Below are positions 19,562 through 30,579 of a stretch of DNA of 32,877 nt, one piece after another. The translations under genes were made by a program, and so were the position numbers. The notes below the pieces were generated by a model that was given only the letters and a program-made list of their open reading frames with translations, made no database searches and was not told the origin of the DNA. Position 1 is the first letter of the stretch; each line of letters begins with the position of its first letter. The DNA lies in assembly GCA_013054445.1 (NCBI GenBank), contig JAAMPI010000537.1:1-32877 (forward strand), read 5' to 3'. Source of the stretch: Cudoniella acicularis (lineage: Eukaryota; Ascomycota; Leotiomycetes; Helotiales; Helotiaceae).

Positions 19562-21181
19562 CTATACAAAGCACTTATCCCAGTCTCCGCCTTGCCTTAC
19601 GAAATTAAGCATATCTACAAAAGCACTCAATTTACACCTTCCCAGCTTTCCAGCATGACAACGCTCTAGTGGCAAGACTCGGTCATTCACAATCACGCGA
19701 ATCAGCTCTTCGTCGTCGCCCGAGCACACCATCTTCTCAAAGTATGCTCGAGATGCAAACGGTACTGTCCAAGCAGCCGAGTAGCCATTCGTATCCCGTA
19801 CATCCTCAATTGTGGTATTCAGTAATGGTCTTGTCTTGTTGTAGAGACCCAAAGCGCTGAATATGGCCGTCATGTCGTTATCGTGAGAGAAATCTGCGTA
19901 CAAGCTCGTGCTTCCGCCAAGAGGGAAGGTCTTGCGAGACGAGTCCAGTGTAGAGTTTGTGCTGGTGTGATCACTGACGGGTGTATTGGTGAGCCTGGCA
20001 ATCAGTTCGTTGGCGAAACCGACCCCCTGAGTTGGTCCAAGGGCATTTCCCCATCCATATCCGTAATACTTACCTAGCGATTGATAGTAATCATACGCGC
20101 TCCATTCGTCTTCGGTGAACAGAGCACAGAATTGGGATACGGCACCAGTGTCCGAGGCCACAGTATTGAATGGGCACATGTCCATCAGGTAAATCGTTTC
20201 TTCGGTGGTGAGGTCACAACCTGGCATGTTCTTGTTCAAGCGCTTACTGATGGGAGGAGTAAAGACAGCGGCCCAGGCTTGCTGCGCGTCATTTCCAGTA
20301 TTGGAATCCGGGCCATTTTCGAAGGCGTCGCAGAGGCCATGGTTTAAAGTGTTGTTAGATCCCTCATCTTCGCTAATAATCACCATAGGATATGGGTAGC
20401 CTTTGTTTGCCTTAGCTGGATTGTCTCGGACGCGAGAGGTATGGTAACCCTGTGTCCAGTTTAGAGCAGATTCAACGACACGATTCCCGCCTGAGCTTCG
20501 AATGAAAGGAATGGTGTGCAGAGCCAGAGTTCTGTAACGGCTATAGAACTTCTCGCCAGAGTTGATCATTTGATTCTGGCCAAAGGTTGTAAGCTGGTCA
20601 GCGCCGAGAGTGTACTTGTACTCCTTTATGAATTCATAGCCGTTGCCATATGACAACGCAGTAGCGTGGATTCGTTGCATCGTTGCGTTGTACTTGGCGG
20701 TTTTTGAGGAGGTTGGATCTCTTGCACCATGACGGGACAGAATCTGAGCAAAAGTGATTTGACAACCATCTGGTACATCGGTAGATATTCCTGATGGAAC
20801 AGTAAAGTAGGGAGAGTATTGGCCCCAATAATGTGAAATTTCTGGTTGGCACTGATAGCCAACTTCGACGGTGTCACATCCTTGCAACGTGTAGGTGTTG
20901 GCGCTATTTTCATATCAGATTCTAAAACTTTTATGAAAACAGATTTGAAAAACTTACCCAATAACCCGATACAAGAACAAAAGCACGCCAATCACAGTGA
21001 GTGACATGATGACCAGTTGTCGCCTCTTGCTGCTTTGAAAAGTTTTCAGATGCCGGTCCAGAATTCGCTGAGTGACTTCATGAACATCGAAAGCTGGAAG
21101 AGTCCTCGGTGCAGGCCCAGAGGCCAGGAGCCGTTCATATTTACCTCTATTGCCGGTACCGGCTATCTTGAAGTCTGACAT
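19562..21181 (-). CDS. Membrane-anchored histidine acid phosphatase (phytase family)
   Basis: Hydrolyses phosphomonoesters, possibly phytate, through a phosphohistidine intermediate. Two exons on the minus strand, 21181-20958 and 20903-19562, with a 54-base intron, give 521 aa. The catalytic RHGARDP lies at about 132-138 (nucleophile His133) and the proton donor HD in ADFSHDNDM at about 415-416. Cysteines (GCDTVEVGYQCQP near the start of the catalytic part, several at the C terminus) match the disulfide pattern of fungal phytases, and there are many NxT/S glycosylation sites. There is no cleavable signal peptide: about 55 basic and polar residues (SSKRRQ) precede a hydrophobic segment (about 56-73), which predicts a type II membrane protein with the catalytic domain outside or in the lumen. 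Classic PhyA is soluble and secreted. Phytate as substrate is inference; general acid phosphatase activity is safer. Confidence 0.93.
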
Positions 21182-21427
21182 GATGCTAGATGCCTTCTAG
21201 TATACTAATGTAGAAGGAAAGTCCTGGGGTGGACGAGCTTTCCTATTGGCTCAAAGAGGCTGAAAAGTGGAGACGAATAAATCTTCAATTTCGGGCATGA
21301 TCGAGAATGGCAGGTTGACCGTCGATGATGCTTTCAGGTGAAAACCAAGTGAAGGCAGTGGAAGAGGAAATGCGGTCAGCAAAGCTTGGTATTCTTAGAT
21401 TGAGAGGGGTAGAAATGTTGTGTTGTC

Positions 21428-21435
21428 CACGTGGG
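21428..21435. promoter_or_regulatory. Pho4/NUC-1-type E-box CACGTGGG
   Basis: The sequence CACGTGGG lies about 247 bases upstream of the acid phosphatase start codon. Yeast Pho4 prefers CACGTGGG and Neurospora NUC-1 binds CACGTG cores in phosphate-starvation genes. Site and context agree, but binding is inferred; CACGTG is also used by other bHLH factors. Confidence 0.5.
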
Positions 21436-21501
21436 CCGTTCAAAGAAAAGCGGTCGTCGTTGGACGTGGTTTCCAGGATGCCCTATAAAGTGAAACAGCT
21501 C

Positions 21502-21507
21502 CACGTG
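21502..21507. promoter_or_regulatory. Second E-box CACGTG
   Basis: A second CACGTG core lies about 321 bases upstream of the acid phosphatase start codon, 74 bases from the first. Two such cores in one acid phosphatase promoter are typical of PHO-type control in yeast, which strengthens the regulatory reading of both. Confidence 0.45.
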
Positions 21508-21955
21508 ATATAAAATTGATTGAATCGGCAGGAGCGACTGTGACTGACGAGATCTTCAGGCACGGTAAGGTAGGCACTACCTTTGGCAGAGGGTTGCGCC
21601 TTCAGATTTCTCTGGCGCTATTTGGTGGGTCAGTTGGTTGATCTTCATTTTTCCGGCTGGGCTTTGACAGGGCCGACTCGCGTATATGTGAAGCAGAGAG
21701 ACTTATAAAACTTCGCAACTCCGTTGCTCAAACGGAGTACCTGTCTTATACGTTTCAATAAATATGCAGAATTTTCACTCAGGTTAAGCAGTGAAGAGCG
21801 CAAGCCTTGCCTATGTGGGTAAAGCTGTGCCTTTAGACCAACACGCTGTCCCCATTCGCTAATCATCCAAACCCCCCTTTTCAGACTTTGGTATATAAAA
21901 CAGGCTATACATTTATTCATTGGTACAGTCTAGAGGAGGCCCGTGGAGGGTATAT

Positions 21956-23396
21956 CTACAAACGCTTGATGATAGCACCCGCATACTCGTGTGTCTTCGA
22001 CTTTCCACCCAAATCACCAGTCAGAGTCTTTCCTTCGGCCAACGTATCAAAAATTGCTGTTTCTATTCTCGATGCGTGATCGTTCAGCCCCATATGTCTC
22101 AACATCATAATAGAGCTAAGTAAGAGGGCAGTAGGGTTAGCAAGAGCCTTGCCAGCGATATCTGGCGCTGAACCATGGACAGCTTCGAAAATGGAGCATT
22201 CGTCTCCAATGTTGCCAGAAGGAGTAAGACCCAGGCCACCGATCAAACCAGCACACATATCAGAGAGAATATCTCCGTAAAGGTTGGGCATGACCAGTAC
22301 TTTGTCGTTATAAGGTGTAGGGTCCGTAACAATTTTCAGGCAGGTGTTGTCCAGAAGCTCGGCATCGAACTCCACGCTCGGGAAGTCCTTCGCAACACGG
22401 TTTGCTGTACCCAAGAAAAGGCCGTCACTCATCTTCATAATGGTAGCTTTGTGAACAGCCCGAACCTTTAGTCTTCCAACATCTTCGGCGTATTGAAATG
22501 CGAAACGGAGTACACGTTCACTGGCTTCCCTTGTGATGAGCTTAATACTCTGAACCACACCATCCACCACGACGTGCTCGATTCCTGAATATTCTCCTTC
22601 TGTGTTCTCTCGGATCAGGACTGTGTCGACATTATCGTAGGGCGTCTTGTAGCCGGCGATCGAGCGGCAAGGTCGTACATTGGCAAAGAGGTTGAAGGTT
22701 CTTCGGAGGGTCAAATTAAGAGAGACGTGCCCCTTTCCAATTGGAGTCTACAACTGTTAGTCAAATTGCGGTTTGTATGCCAAGTCAAGATCCTTACAGC
22801 AAGCGGGCCCTTAAGAGCAACTTTGTTTCTCTTAATGCTCTCGATTGTTTCCTTCGGGATCGTGGTCTTGCCATCCTTCAATTGGGGTGTGACATCGACT
22901 GGTTCCCACTTCACTGGCGCCTTTACAGTCAATTAGCAAAAATACTACACCCATTGGTCCGGACTTTGTACCTTAGCCGCAGCAAAAATGTCTTTCACGG
23001 ACTGAGAAATTTCTGGACCGATACCGTCACCCTCGATCAAACTAATAGCGTAAAGTCCCTGATTAAAGGTCAGCACTTCCAAGCCCTATATCTTCCTTCC
23101 CTGACTCAATTGAGTCAATTGCCAACTTGGCGATAGCTATCTCGGCTCAAAATTTCGTTATCGGAGGCTTACGTCTGATCCTTTTTGTCCGTGAAACTTG
23201 GCGACCTTTTCCTTTTGTGCAGTCGCATACTGGCGACGGGCCTGTGAGGAGGATACCGTTAGCTAAATATCCCGCATAGAGTTGATCAGAAGCCAGGAAC
23301 CAGCCTTACCTGCAAAGAAGTTGGTGCCCAGGCGCGGGGGAGTGCTGGAAGGCACTGTCGCCGCGCTGGTGCACCAAAGATACGAGCTGCCTGCAT
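21956..23396 (-). CDS. IDH2: NAD-dependent isocitrate dehydrogenase subunit 2, mitochondrial
   Basis: Catalytic subunit of the hetero-oligomeric NAD-IDH of the TCA cycle (isocitrate + NAD to 2-oxoglutarate + CO2 + NADH). Exons on the minus strand: 23396-23310, 23241-23173, 23058-22972, 22920-22798 and 22747-21956. Introns are 68, 114, 51 and 50 bases and all fall between codons. The product is 385 aa, the usual length. It starts with a basic mitochondrial presequence ([14 protein letters not shown]...ARRQYAT). The mature part shows [74 protein letters not shown] and [13 protein letters not shown]. The sequence matches IDH2 rather than the regulatory IDH1, which differs at the substrate loop and at the [10 protein letters not shown] block. 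Divergent from SEC5. Confidence 0.97.
23102..23117. promoter_or_regulatory. Palindrome of two Gcn4/CPC1-type sites in an IDH2 intron
   Basis: TGACTCAATTGAGTCA is a perfect 16-bp palindrome made of TGACTCA and TGAGTCA separated by AT. TGACTCA is the binding core of the bZIP amino-acid-starvation factors Gcn4, CPC1 and CpcA. It lies in the second and longest IDH2 intron (23172-23059). The link is plausible because IDH supplies 2-oxoglutarate for glutamate synthesis, but function is inferred. Confidence 0.4.
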
Positions 23397-23740
23397 TTTC
23401 CTGAACGCGACAACCAAGAAGTCGTGGGTGGGAGGTGAAAAGAGGGGAATTGGAAGATGCTGAAGGAGGGAAGATAGGTGGAAGGTGGAAGGGTTTGCGA
23501 TAGCTAGGCGCGGCAAGAGGCTCGACTTGCTTTTCCTGGCGAGCTGTCCAGGTTTGTCCCGGAGCTCCAGTCGGCATCTAGCGGCGACGGTTGCATAAAC
23601 AACCCGACTTCACACGGGATATCAAAACACCAAGCATTCGACAACAACACAAAATAGGACTTAAAAATGGTGGCGTCTGAAGGAGAGTGAATAGCAGAAT
23701 CTATTGAGCGTCGTATACAGGGCAATCCGCAAAGCGCACG
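23397..23740. promoter_or_regulatory. Divergent promoter region of IDH2 and SEC5
   Basis: 344 bases separate the two start codons. The IDH2-proximal part is purine-rich on the plus strand. No TATA box or named factor site was recognised. Overlapping minus-strand frames here are extensions of the IDH2 first exon in other frames, not genes. Confidence 0.45.
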
Positions 23741-26700
23741 ATGACCGATTACGAGAGGACGGTGCTGGACCATTACCAGCTCTCGACCGCATACCCGGTA
23801 GAATGGCCAGCCGAGAAGGACATGAGCGATGCGTCCGAGGATGAAGATCCCAAGGCGAAGAAAAGCGCGATGCGAAGGTCTAAATCACGATACTCGGCGT
23901 TGGAACGAGCTACAAGTGACAGGAAGAGTCTAGTGCCAGGCTCGCAGAAGACCGGGGATGGCATCGAGAACTTGGTCCAAAGAGATGAGCCGGATCCCTT
24001 AGGCACAACCGACAGCGTGGTGCGGTTACTGAAGCAGCTGGGTCTGCCGGTACAAGAGGATACACGTTTACGTTGGTGCCGCTTCCTCTGTATATAGACA
24101 TAGCTAATAAGCCCAGGTAATAGATTTCTCCTCTCGTCCACAACATTTTCTCCAGCTCTGTTTCTTTCTCAAGTACATGCTACGGCCTCTACCCAGGCCC
24201 TTCTGGAGGGTCTTGATACCTTGTCAAGATCTATTGATCAGAAGTCGGCATCGTTGAAGGTTCTTGTCGAATCCAACTTTGAACGATTCGTTCGTGCCAA
24301 GGCAACTATTGACAATGTATATACGGAAATGAAATACAGGGGCGAGCCGCCCACTCCCCCACGGGCCAGACCACACTCGCGCCATGCCAGTAGGAATAGC
24401 TTCCGGAATAGCAGCGGTAACCAAGGTTCAATGGTTCTCGTATCACCAGAAAAGGACGGAAAAAAGAAGAACGCCTTAACTAAAGAAAGCGAGTATGGAG
24501 TTTTGGGTATCAAAACCCCTCTTTTGGATGTTTCTGCAAAAGCGGAAGAGGTCTGGGGTCCTGCTCTAGGAGGCCGGGAGAAGGAGGAAAGTTTGAAGAC
24601 CATGTCTGTGACCTTCGAACGATTTAAAGACATCTACGAAGTCAATGGGTCTATCACAGATTGCATCAAACGAAAAGATTATGAGACTTTGGTAGAAGAG
24701 TATGCAAAAGCAAAGCGTTTTGCGGACGACGCAAAGCGCCTTACAGAAAAATTAGGAGTAACGCCTCCTACTGAATCCCAACTGCATCAAATCTTACTTG
24801 CCGCTCGCGTGTGGCATGATGTTGAGGAGCAAATTGAGGATTTCAAACGAGAAATATGGCGAAAGCTGATCGCTATGCATGGGGTATCTTCAAGAGCTGA
24901 AGGTGCTCTTGGAAATCCGCAAGACCAACACATGGAGCTCATCGGCATCCTGCTAGAGCTGGGAGTCACCGATAATCCTATCTGGGTCTGGCTTCTGAGT
25001 CGTTACGATTACTTGAAAAACAAGATTACCGCTACTTCAGATCGCTCCAGGGTGGAGATTGAAGTCCTTCGCAGACGGCTAGCAAATGCAGAACGACCGA
25101 CTAACCAAGTGATAGCATCGCATCTAAGATCTCTTGCTCGTCAGACTGCAGAAGATAAGCCTACCTCGATAGACTCGGCAGAGATCGTTGAACTTTGGGA
25201 GAAAATGAATGTCTACCTCAGTAACATGTTATCTCCTCAGGGAATACTTGGAGAGGTTGTGGAGTTCTGGCAGACAGTACAGAGTTTCATCGAGGGTACA
25301 GCGCAAAGATCACTGCCTGTTGGTTTAAATGGAGAGTCCCGACAGCACCACAGGCTATCCACTGAAGGTACAGTGGACTTACAAAGAGGCACAGTGGAAC
25401 TAATCGACATGATACGAGAAAGTGTCTTTAGCTTCTTTGCGGATCCGCCAATCGAGGATATTTCCTCCTTGTTTTCGCCACTACCACCAACTCCTAAGAG
25501 TCCGAAGTCCGCCGGCTCCTCGGCATTAACACCAACATCGATTCGAGATCCACGGTTTAATTTTGATCCAAACAATCTTCCCCCTCCGTCGCCGAAACGT
25601 GGAGAAGCCTGGGAAAAATTCGCATTCTGGCCACCATGGTCGAATTCTCTTAGCGGGGTTTATTACCTCGCGAAACTCCTGGTCTTAGTGGGAACCGGAG
25701 CTAGCGAGATGGCAACGGTATCACCTGTAGGCAACGGTGATGGAGCAGTATTAGAGCGACTAAAGTCTCTAGTTGGGGGTGCGAGAGAAAGATGTGTAAC
25801 TGCAATTTGTGCAGCTTGGAACAAAGATGCAGAAAACATCAAAGTGTTAGAAGATTGGAGGCGGTCTCCCGAAAGGCGTAACTTAACCCGAATGCCAGCA
25901 AATTTCGGCGCTTTTGAAAGTGCTGTGCTTTCAGGGATGCAAAAAATTCTCTACATCTCGGAAGCCAAAGTGGGATCAGCTGAAGTCGTACCTCCTCCAC
26001 CAGCGAAGCTTCTACAGATGGTACGAAGTCAATTTGTGACAACACTTTATAAAGCTTTGAGCGGCATGGTTGAGAATGCAGAGCGAGCCGTGCAGAAAGC
26101 AGAAGATGATTGGACGACAGACAGTGAGGGTCTGGCAAGTCCTGTTTCAACAATAATCGCAACTAGCATAGGCGCAGGCACTGTCAATGCTAGTGATAGA
26201 GTTGGTCATCCCCTATTTTGATCGTGTCCCCGCTGACTGGATTAGAATGTTCGCATGCTCTTGACACTCAGCAATCTTCAAGCTCTTCGGGTCGATGTGG
26301 TTCCAAACTTGACAACTCAGTTCGAGAACGCCTTCTCGGTCAAGTTGACTGAAGAATCAAAAACAATACGAGATGTATTGGGCCAGATCGATGCGCGTCT
26401 CTTCCAGTCTTACACTCGTCCCGCCAGTGACAACATCAAAGGCATCATTCGCCGGGGCATCTTGTCACCAGATTGGCCTCCTAAGCCCAACGAAAAGCCC
26501 AACGAGGTCCGGCCATATGTCTATGAAGCACTTCTTAGCCTAGTACTCGTCCACACCCAAGTCTCCACCACTGCTTCCTCCCTCACCGCCCAAGTACTTT
26601 CCTACCTCCTTGAGCAGGCTTCCCGAGAATTACTAGATTCATTCAAGCAACGACAACGCTATACCCTAGCAGCTCTCATGCAAGCAACGCTAGATGTGGA

Positions 26701-26938
26701 ATTTGTAGCCCAAACTTTGAGTCAGTATACCACAGATCGAGCAAGTGAGATGCAGAGCCAGATATATCAGGAACTAGATAAGGGAACCGACAACGACGCC
26801 AGAACAAAACTGCAGAGCGAGCTGCCGGAAATGAGGGCTGTGTTGAAGAGACTGAGAGATGGAAGTCGCAGCGAATTTGCATGCTTTAAGAAGGCTCGTC
26901 GCCCGGAGAGGCCTTCTCAACCGCCGGCCCAGATCTAA
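23741..26938 (+). CDS. SEC5: Exocyst complex component Sec5
   Basis: Subunit of the octameric exocyst that tethers secretory vesicles to the plasma membrane at growth sites such as hyphal tips. Three exons, 23741-24071, 24117-26200 and 26246-26938, with two 45-base introns (branch sites AGCTAATA and GCTGACTG), give 1035 aa, in the fungal Sec5 range. Recognisable blocks: MTDYERTVLDHYQLSTAYPVEWP at the start; DPLGTTDSVVRLLKQLGLPV; then, across the first splice, RNRFLLSSTTFSP, ALFLSQVHA and SIDQKSASLKVLVESNFERFVRAKATIDNVYTEM, the conserved exocyst N-terminal coiled region; and the large helical remainder. A proline/serine-rich linker lies around residues 530-570. Without the splice at 26201-26245 the frame stops early, so unspliced models would lose the last 230 residues. 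Confidence 0.95.
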
Positions 26939-27285
26939 GGGAATAATTGAATTCTCAAATTTGTTCCAGGTTTTGGTAATCTGGAACTAATTGCTTCTCA
27001 TGTTCACATATTCTTTAGATACCATACAATTTAAGGCAGTGAGGGTGCGCTGCGGTCGCGTACAAAACACTCGACCACTTCACCAGAAAAATAGACTTCA
27101 AGAAACTCTACACAGGTTTCACTAAACTTTTAACTACTCAAATAATGATTCGCCGCATTGCAAATCAATGAGCCAAACAACGCTATGCTCCATTCCCCAT
27201 TTTAATTTCCAGTCCATCCATGGTCCAGCCGCCACTCCATATGTACATGTGTGATCTATCATGAACACAACGCCCCAAAATGCTT
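26939..27285. other. Convergent 3' region, nothing recognised
   Basis: 347 bases between the stop codons of SEC5 and the Zn2Cys6 factor gene, holding both 3' UTRs. No open frame, repeat or RNA gene is supported. Confidence 0.5.
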
Positions 27286-29611
27286 CTAAATACCTCCCAA
27301 CCCCTGACCAATATCAGAAGGCCAAGGCCACCCCTCCAACAAGTGCAGCGGCAACTGGACTTGAAACCGATTATTATTTGGTGCTACAGCAGCTGGGCCA
27401 ACCTGCATTCCTCCTTGTACACTATTTCCACCTGTCACATTGAAATTATACTGGCTTAACGCCGCACCAAAACCGTTTTTATTTATGGTCGATTCGTGCA
27501 GGCTGGGGTCGATATTGGGGCTGCTTTGGGAGGCGGTGGGGAGGGTAGTGGTGAGTGCAAGAGCGAGGAAAGCGGAGCTTGCGGCGAATTCGGATTGCCG
27601 TTGTTCCATCATGTATTTGTCGATTTGTGCTACTTGTTTGCTAAGGCGGGAGGCGGCGCCGGCTGGGCGGGTGATTCCTTCTTCGAGACGGGAGAGGAGT
27701 TTTGCCATTTCGAGTCTGGGGGTGTGTTAGCGAGCGTGTCAACGAAAATTTATGGAAATCACTTTAGAAGGGCAAAGGCCCAACTTACAAAACCTCTCTG
27801 ACCTGAAAATAAGACGTCTCGGAGATGGGGCCTTCGATAGTTGAGCCTAAGATCGAACCAATTCCAGCCAGGTGGTATAAGAGAGGGGATGAAATTGCCC
27901 GGAGGAAGATTACGGGCACTTTTACGAAGCCATCGAGGAGCTCACGAGCAATAGAGCATTTCTCTGCCGTCGTAGCTTCTTCGGCTGTGAATAATACCAT
28001 TCGAACAAGTTGAAGAGCGACTGTAATATTGGCGGCTTGAAAACTAAACTTGTCGTCCTGGCCTGGTCTTCCCTTCTCTGCAATCTTCGCCTCTTTGAAT
28101 CTTTGTGGAAGCTCGCTATACATAGACATAACCTTTTCGAGGACTATGGTTTGGTGTGGAATATCTCGGCGGAAGAGGTCAGACGGGAAGTAGGGACCAC
28201 CAGAAGGAGGGCGACGACGACGGAAATCATCCATTCTATGCTCGAGAATTCGGTACATTTCAGTGGTGAAATTCCAACCATGAAGCCATGAGTTGGGATT
28301 CGTAATTGCTTGGCTGGGATATGGGAGGAACGAGTTATGTTCTATATAGCCGGCATCGGAGAAAAGTTCATCGTCAACTTCGCTGGGATAGGAGACATGT
28401 GATTGAGCCTCCCGACAACGAATGATAGAGCCCCAAACTATTGAAACATAAACTTCAAGGGTGTACATTGACCAAAACTGTCGAGTCGGTTAGAATACCG
28501 TCGACCAAACTCTTGCAAGACTCACAAGTCGTCTCCGCAACTCAACTTCAACAACTCCAATATTTTTTGGCCAATTCTTCTCGTCATGCAAGTTGTCCAT
28601 AGAAACAAGGATGTGGTGCATGCCCAAATATTGGTGCATAATATTGAGGTTGCCAACTTGTATGCCGTAAAGAGCTAACAGGGCAAAGGTTCGCATCCAA
28701 TCAAGACCTCTCATTGTGCTCAAGTCTTGTGGAAGCGCTTCCTGAGCCGCAGCAAAGAAAATCTCCGGCGAAGGTTCTTGAAAGTGATTGGCATTCCAAT
28801 GGCCAGGAAATAGTGCACCATCTCTAGCGCGTGATGATGCAAGAGCACAAATAGACATGATATCTGCGAAGAACGATCGATCTGAGAGGTATTCCCGATT
28901 TGCTATTCTCCGACGCAAGCTTGGTATGTGGAAGAGTGGAAATCTGATGCTTATTAGAACAATCATCGAAATTAGAAGCATTGCTTAATATGTAATCAAA
29001 TAGAGGTCGGTCCGATCCGGGAAGAGAGAACATAGGCAGGCAGGTATCAAATGACTTGGCCGTGGTAAAGTAAAAAGTGAGGCGGGGCAAGAGGGGATGA
29101 TAAACGATGCAAAGATATTGTAGTTCCCAATAATAAAGGATACTTACATAGGATAGACAACCTCAAAATAGACTTCCACAAGGTCTTTAATTTTGGCTTC
29201 GTTCGCCACAACAAGGTTCTTCCACTTCTCCTGAATGCTTACCACATTGGAATTACCATTCCCATGAACCCCATTGGTCAACTCCAGGAGCATTCTCGCG
29301 TCATTTTCGCCGTCTCGTGAGGAGGATCCATTGTCACTCGACGCTTTCGTACTTCCACTCTTGATTCCACGCTTCTTCGCAGGCCGTAGATAAGTGCAAT
29401 CGACGCCGAAATCGAAACAGTTCTGGCAGGTTGTAGGTTGTTCAGCGCTTGGTTTACACTTGATGCTTCTGTTGTGACAGAAATCGCATGCCCGTGAGAT
29501 CCTTCTTAACTTCTTTGGTTTGGATATAGTTTCGGGTTGGTGGCTAGGCGGGAGTTGAGGCGCGTGAGCAATTTGGGGAGGAACGGGATAAGTAGTGTGC
29601 GTATGGTTCAT
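27286..29611 (-). CDS. Zn2Cys6 fungal transcription factor
   Basis: Exons on the minus strand: 29611-29148, 28943-28526, 28477-27789 and 27715-27286, giving 666 aa. The binuclear zinc cluster lies near the N terminus at C42, C45, C52, C62, C65 and C72 (spacing CX2CX6CX9CX2CX6C), flanked by basic residues (SKPKKLRRISRACDFC and RPAKKRG). A Ser/Asn-rich linker leads to the fungal transcription-factor middle region, starting VVYPIFPLFHIPSLRRRIANREYLSD, then FFADIMSICALASSRARDGALFPGHW and RRRLFWSMYTLEVYVSIVWG. The C terminus, with a helical stretch followed by PNNNRFQVQLPLHLLEGWPWP, looks conserved. The first intron is 204 bases, long for this window; splicing across it restores a continuous middle-region sequence. 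The first credible ATG is at 29611. I do not recognise its target genes, so no symbol is given. Confidence 0.92.
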
Positions 29612-30579
29612 CCTGGCTGTCGACACCAATTTCTTCTTTCAGCAGGAATTTGGCTGATCCCTTTCTTCCATTTAAGAGCTCGAGGTTGGGATGGTGGAGG
29701 AGGGTTCGCGAAAGTTGTCACACGTGACTGTTGGTCTCTGGATGTGACGGTTTGGCTTTTGAACTGATATTTTTGGGGGTTTCGCGATCCGAACCTTGTC
29801 AATATAATCGGTATATGTATTGGTTAATGGCTGTTTGTTAACATCCGAAATAAAATTTCCAACTGCCTACGTCAACAATAACAGTGAATCGAGGGAAAGG
29901 GCTATGTCACTCCTCGAACCCAAGTTCCGGCAACCAATCAGTGCGCGCAATTCCTCTTTCATAGTCATTACCTAATCTTCGAAGTGGGTCATTTACAACC
30001 TCAATCCAACCTCCAGCTTTCATCTTCAATTGTGGATGTTCAAAATCCAACAAAAAGTTCATTTTACCTCATTTTGATACATAGGTAACTTGTCAAACAT
30101 TCCGAAAATAATCACGAGAAATGAGATTACCTTTCATCTCGACCGTCGCCATAAAACATACCCAAAGACTAACATACAAACAATTAGAGTCCTATTCTGT
30201 TCACGAACAAAACAACCCCTTTCTTTAATTTATTTGAACATTGGTTATGAGCTTAGTACCTGGGATTTAGATATGACGCAAGCCAGCCCCTTTTGTATAG
30301 GTACGAGTACCTGCTCAAGGTAGGACTAAATAACCCACAGTAAGATGAAACTTCACTTTGGTATATATTTCTGAAGTAAGATCTTCTTCTTATCCAACAT
30401 TTCGAGGCCCTATTCTTAAAACCTTAACATTTAGACATATGCTAAGAATGCCCCGCACCGCATCTCCAATGCCCCTCCTTGTTGGTCGTCTAGCCAACAA
30501 TCGCAACCTGGATTTAGGCTTCCAACACCACGAAAACCACAACTGATGCAACACTTCATCAAACCTTCGTCATGATTCC
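29612..30579. other. Divergent intergenic region, nothing recognised
   Basis: 968 bases between the starts of the zinc-cluster factor and the serine peptidase, AT-rich in the right half. Open frames at 29537-29767 (+) and 30090-30323 (+) have no motif. A regulator gene with a long upstream region is common, but I saw no clear binding site or RNA. Confidence 0.5.

Larger units (their letters stand above)
21182..21955. other. Phosphatase promoter and IDH2 3' flank
   Basis: 774 bases between the phosphatase start codon (reading left) and the IDH2 stop codon (IDH2 also reads left). The part nearer the phosphatase carries two CACGTG boxes, listed separately. Nothing else is recognised, and the short open frames here carry no motifs. 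Confidence 0.5.

Noticed and set aside
26201..26254. SEC5 ending at 26221 as a shorter protein
   Set aside because: The stop lies inside a 45-base sequence with GT...AG ends and a GCTGACTG branch site. Splicing it out continues a conserved Sec5 C-terminal frame.
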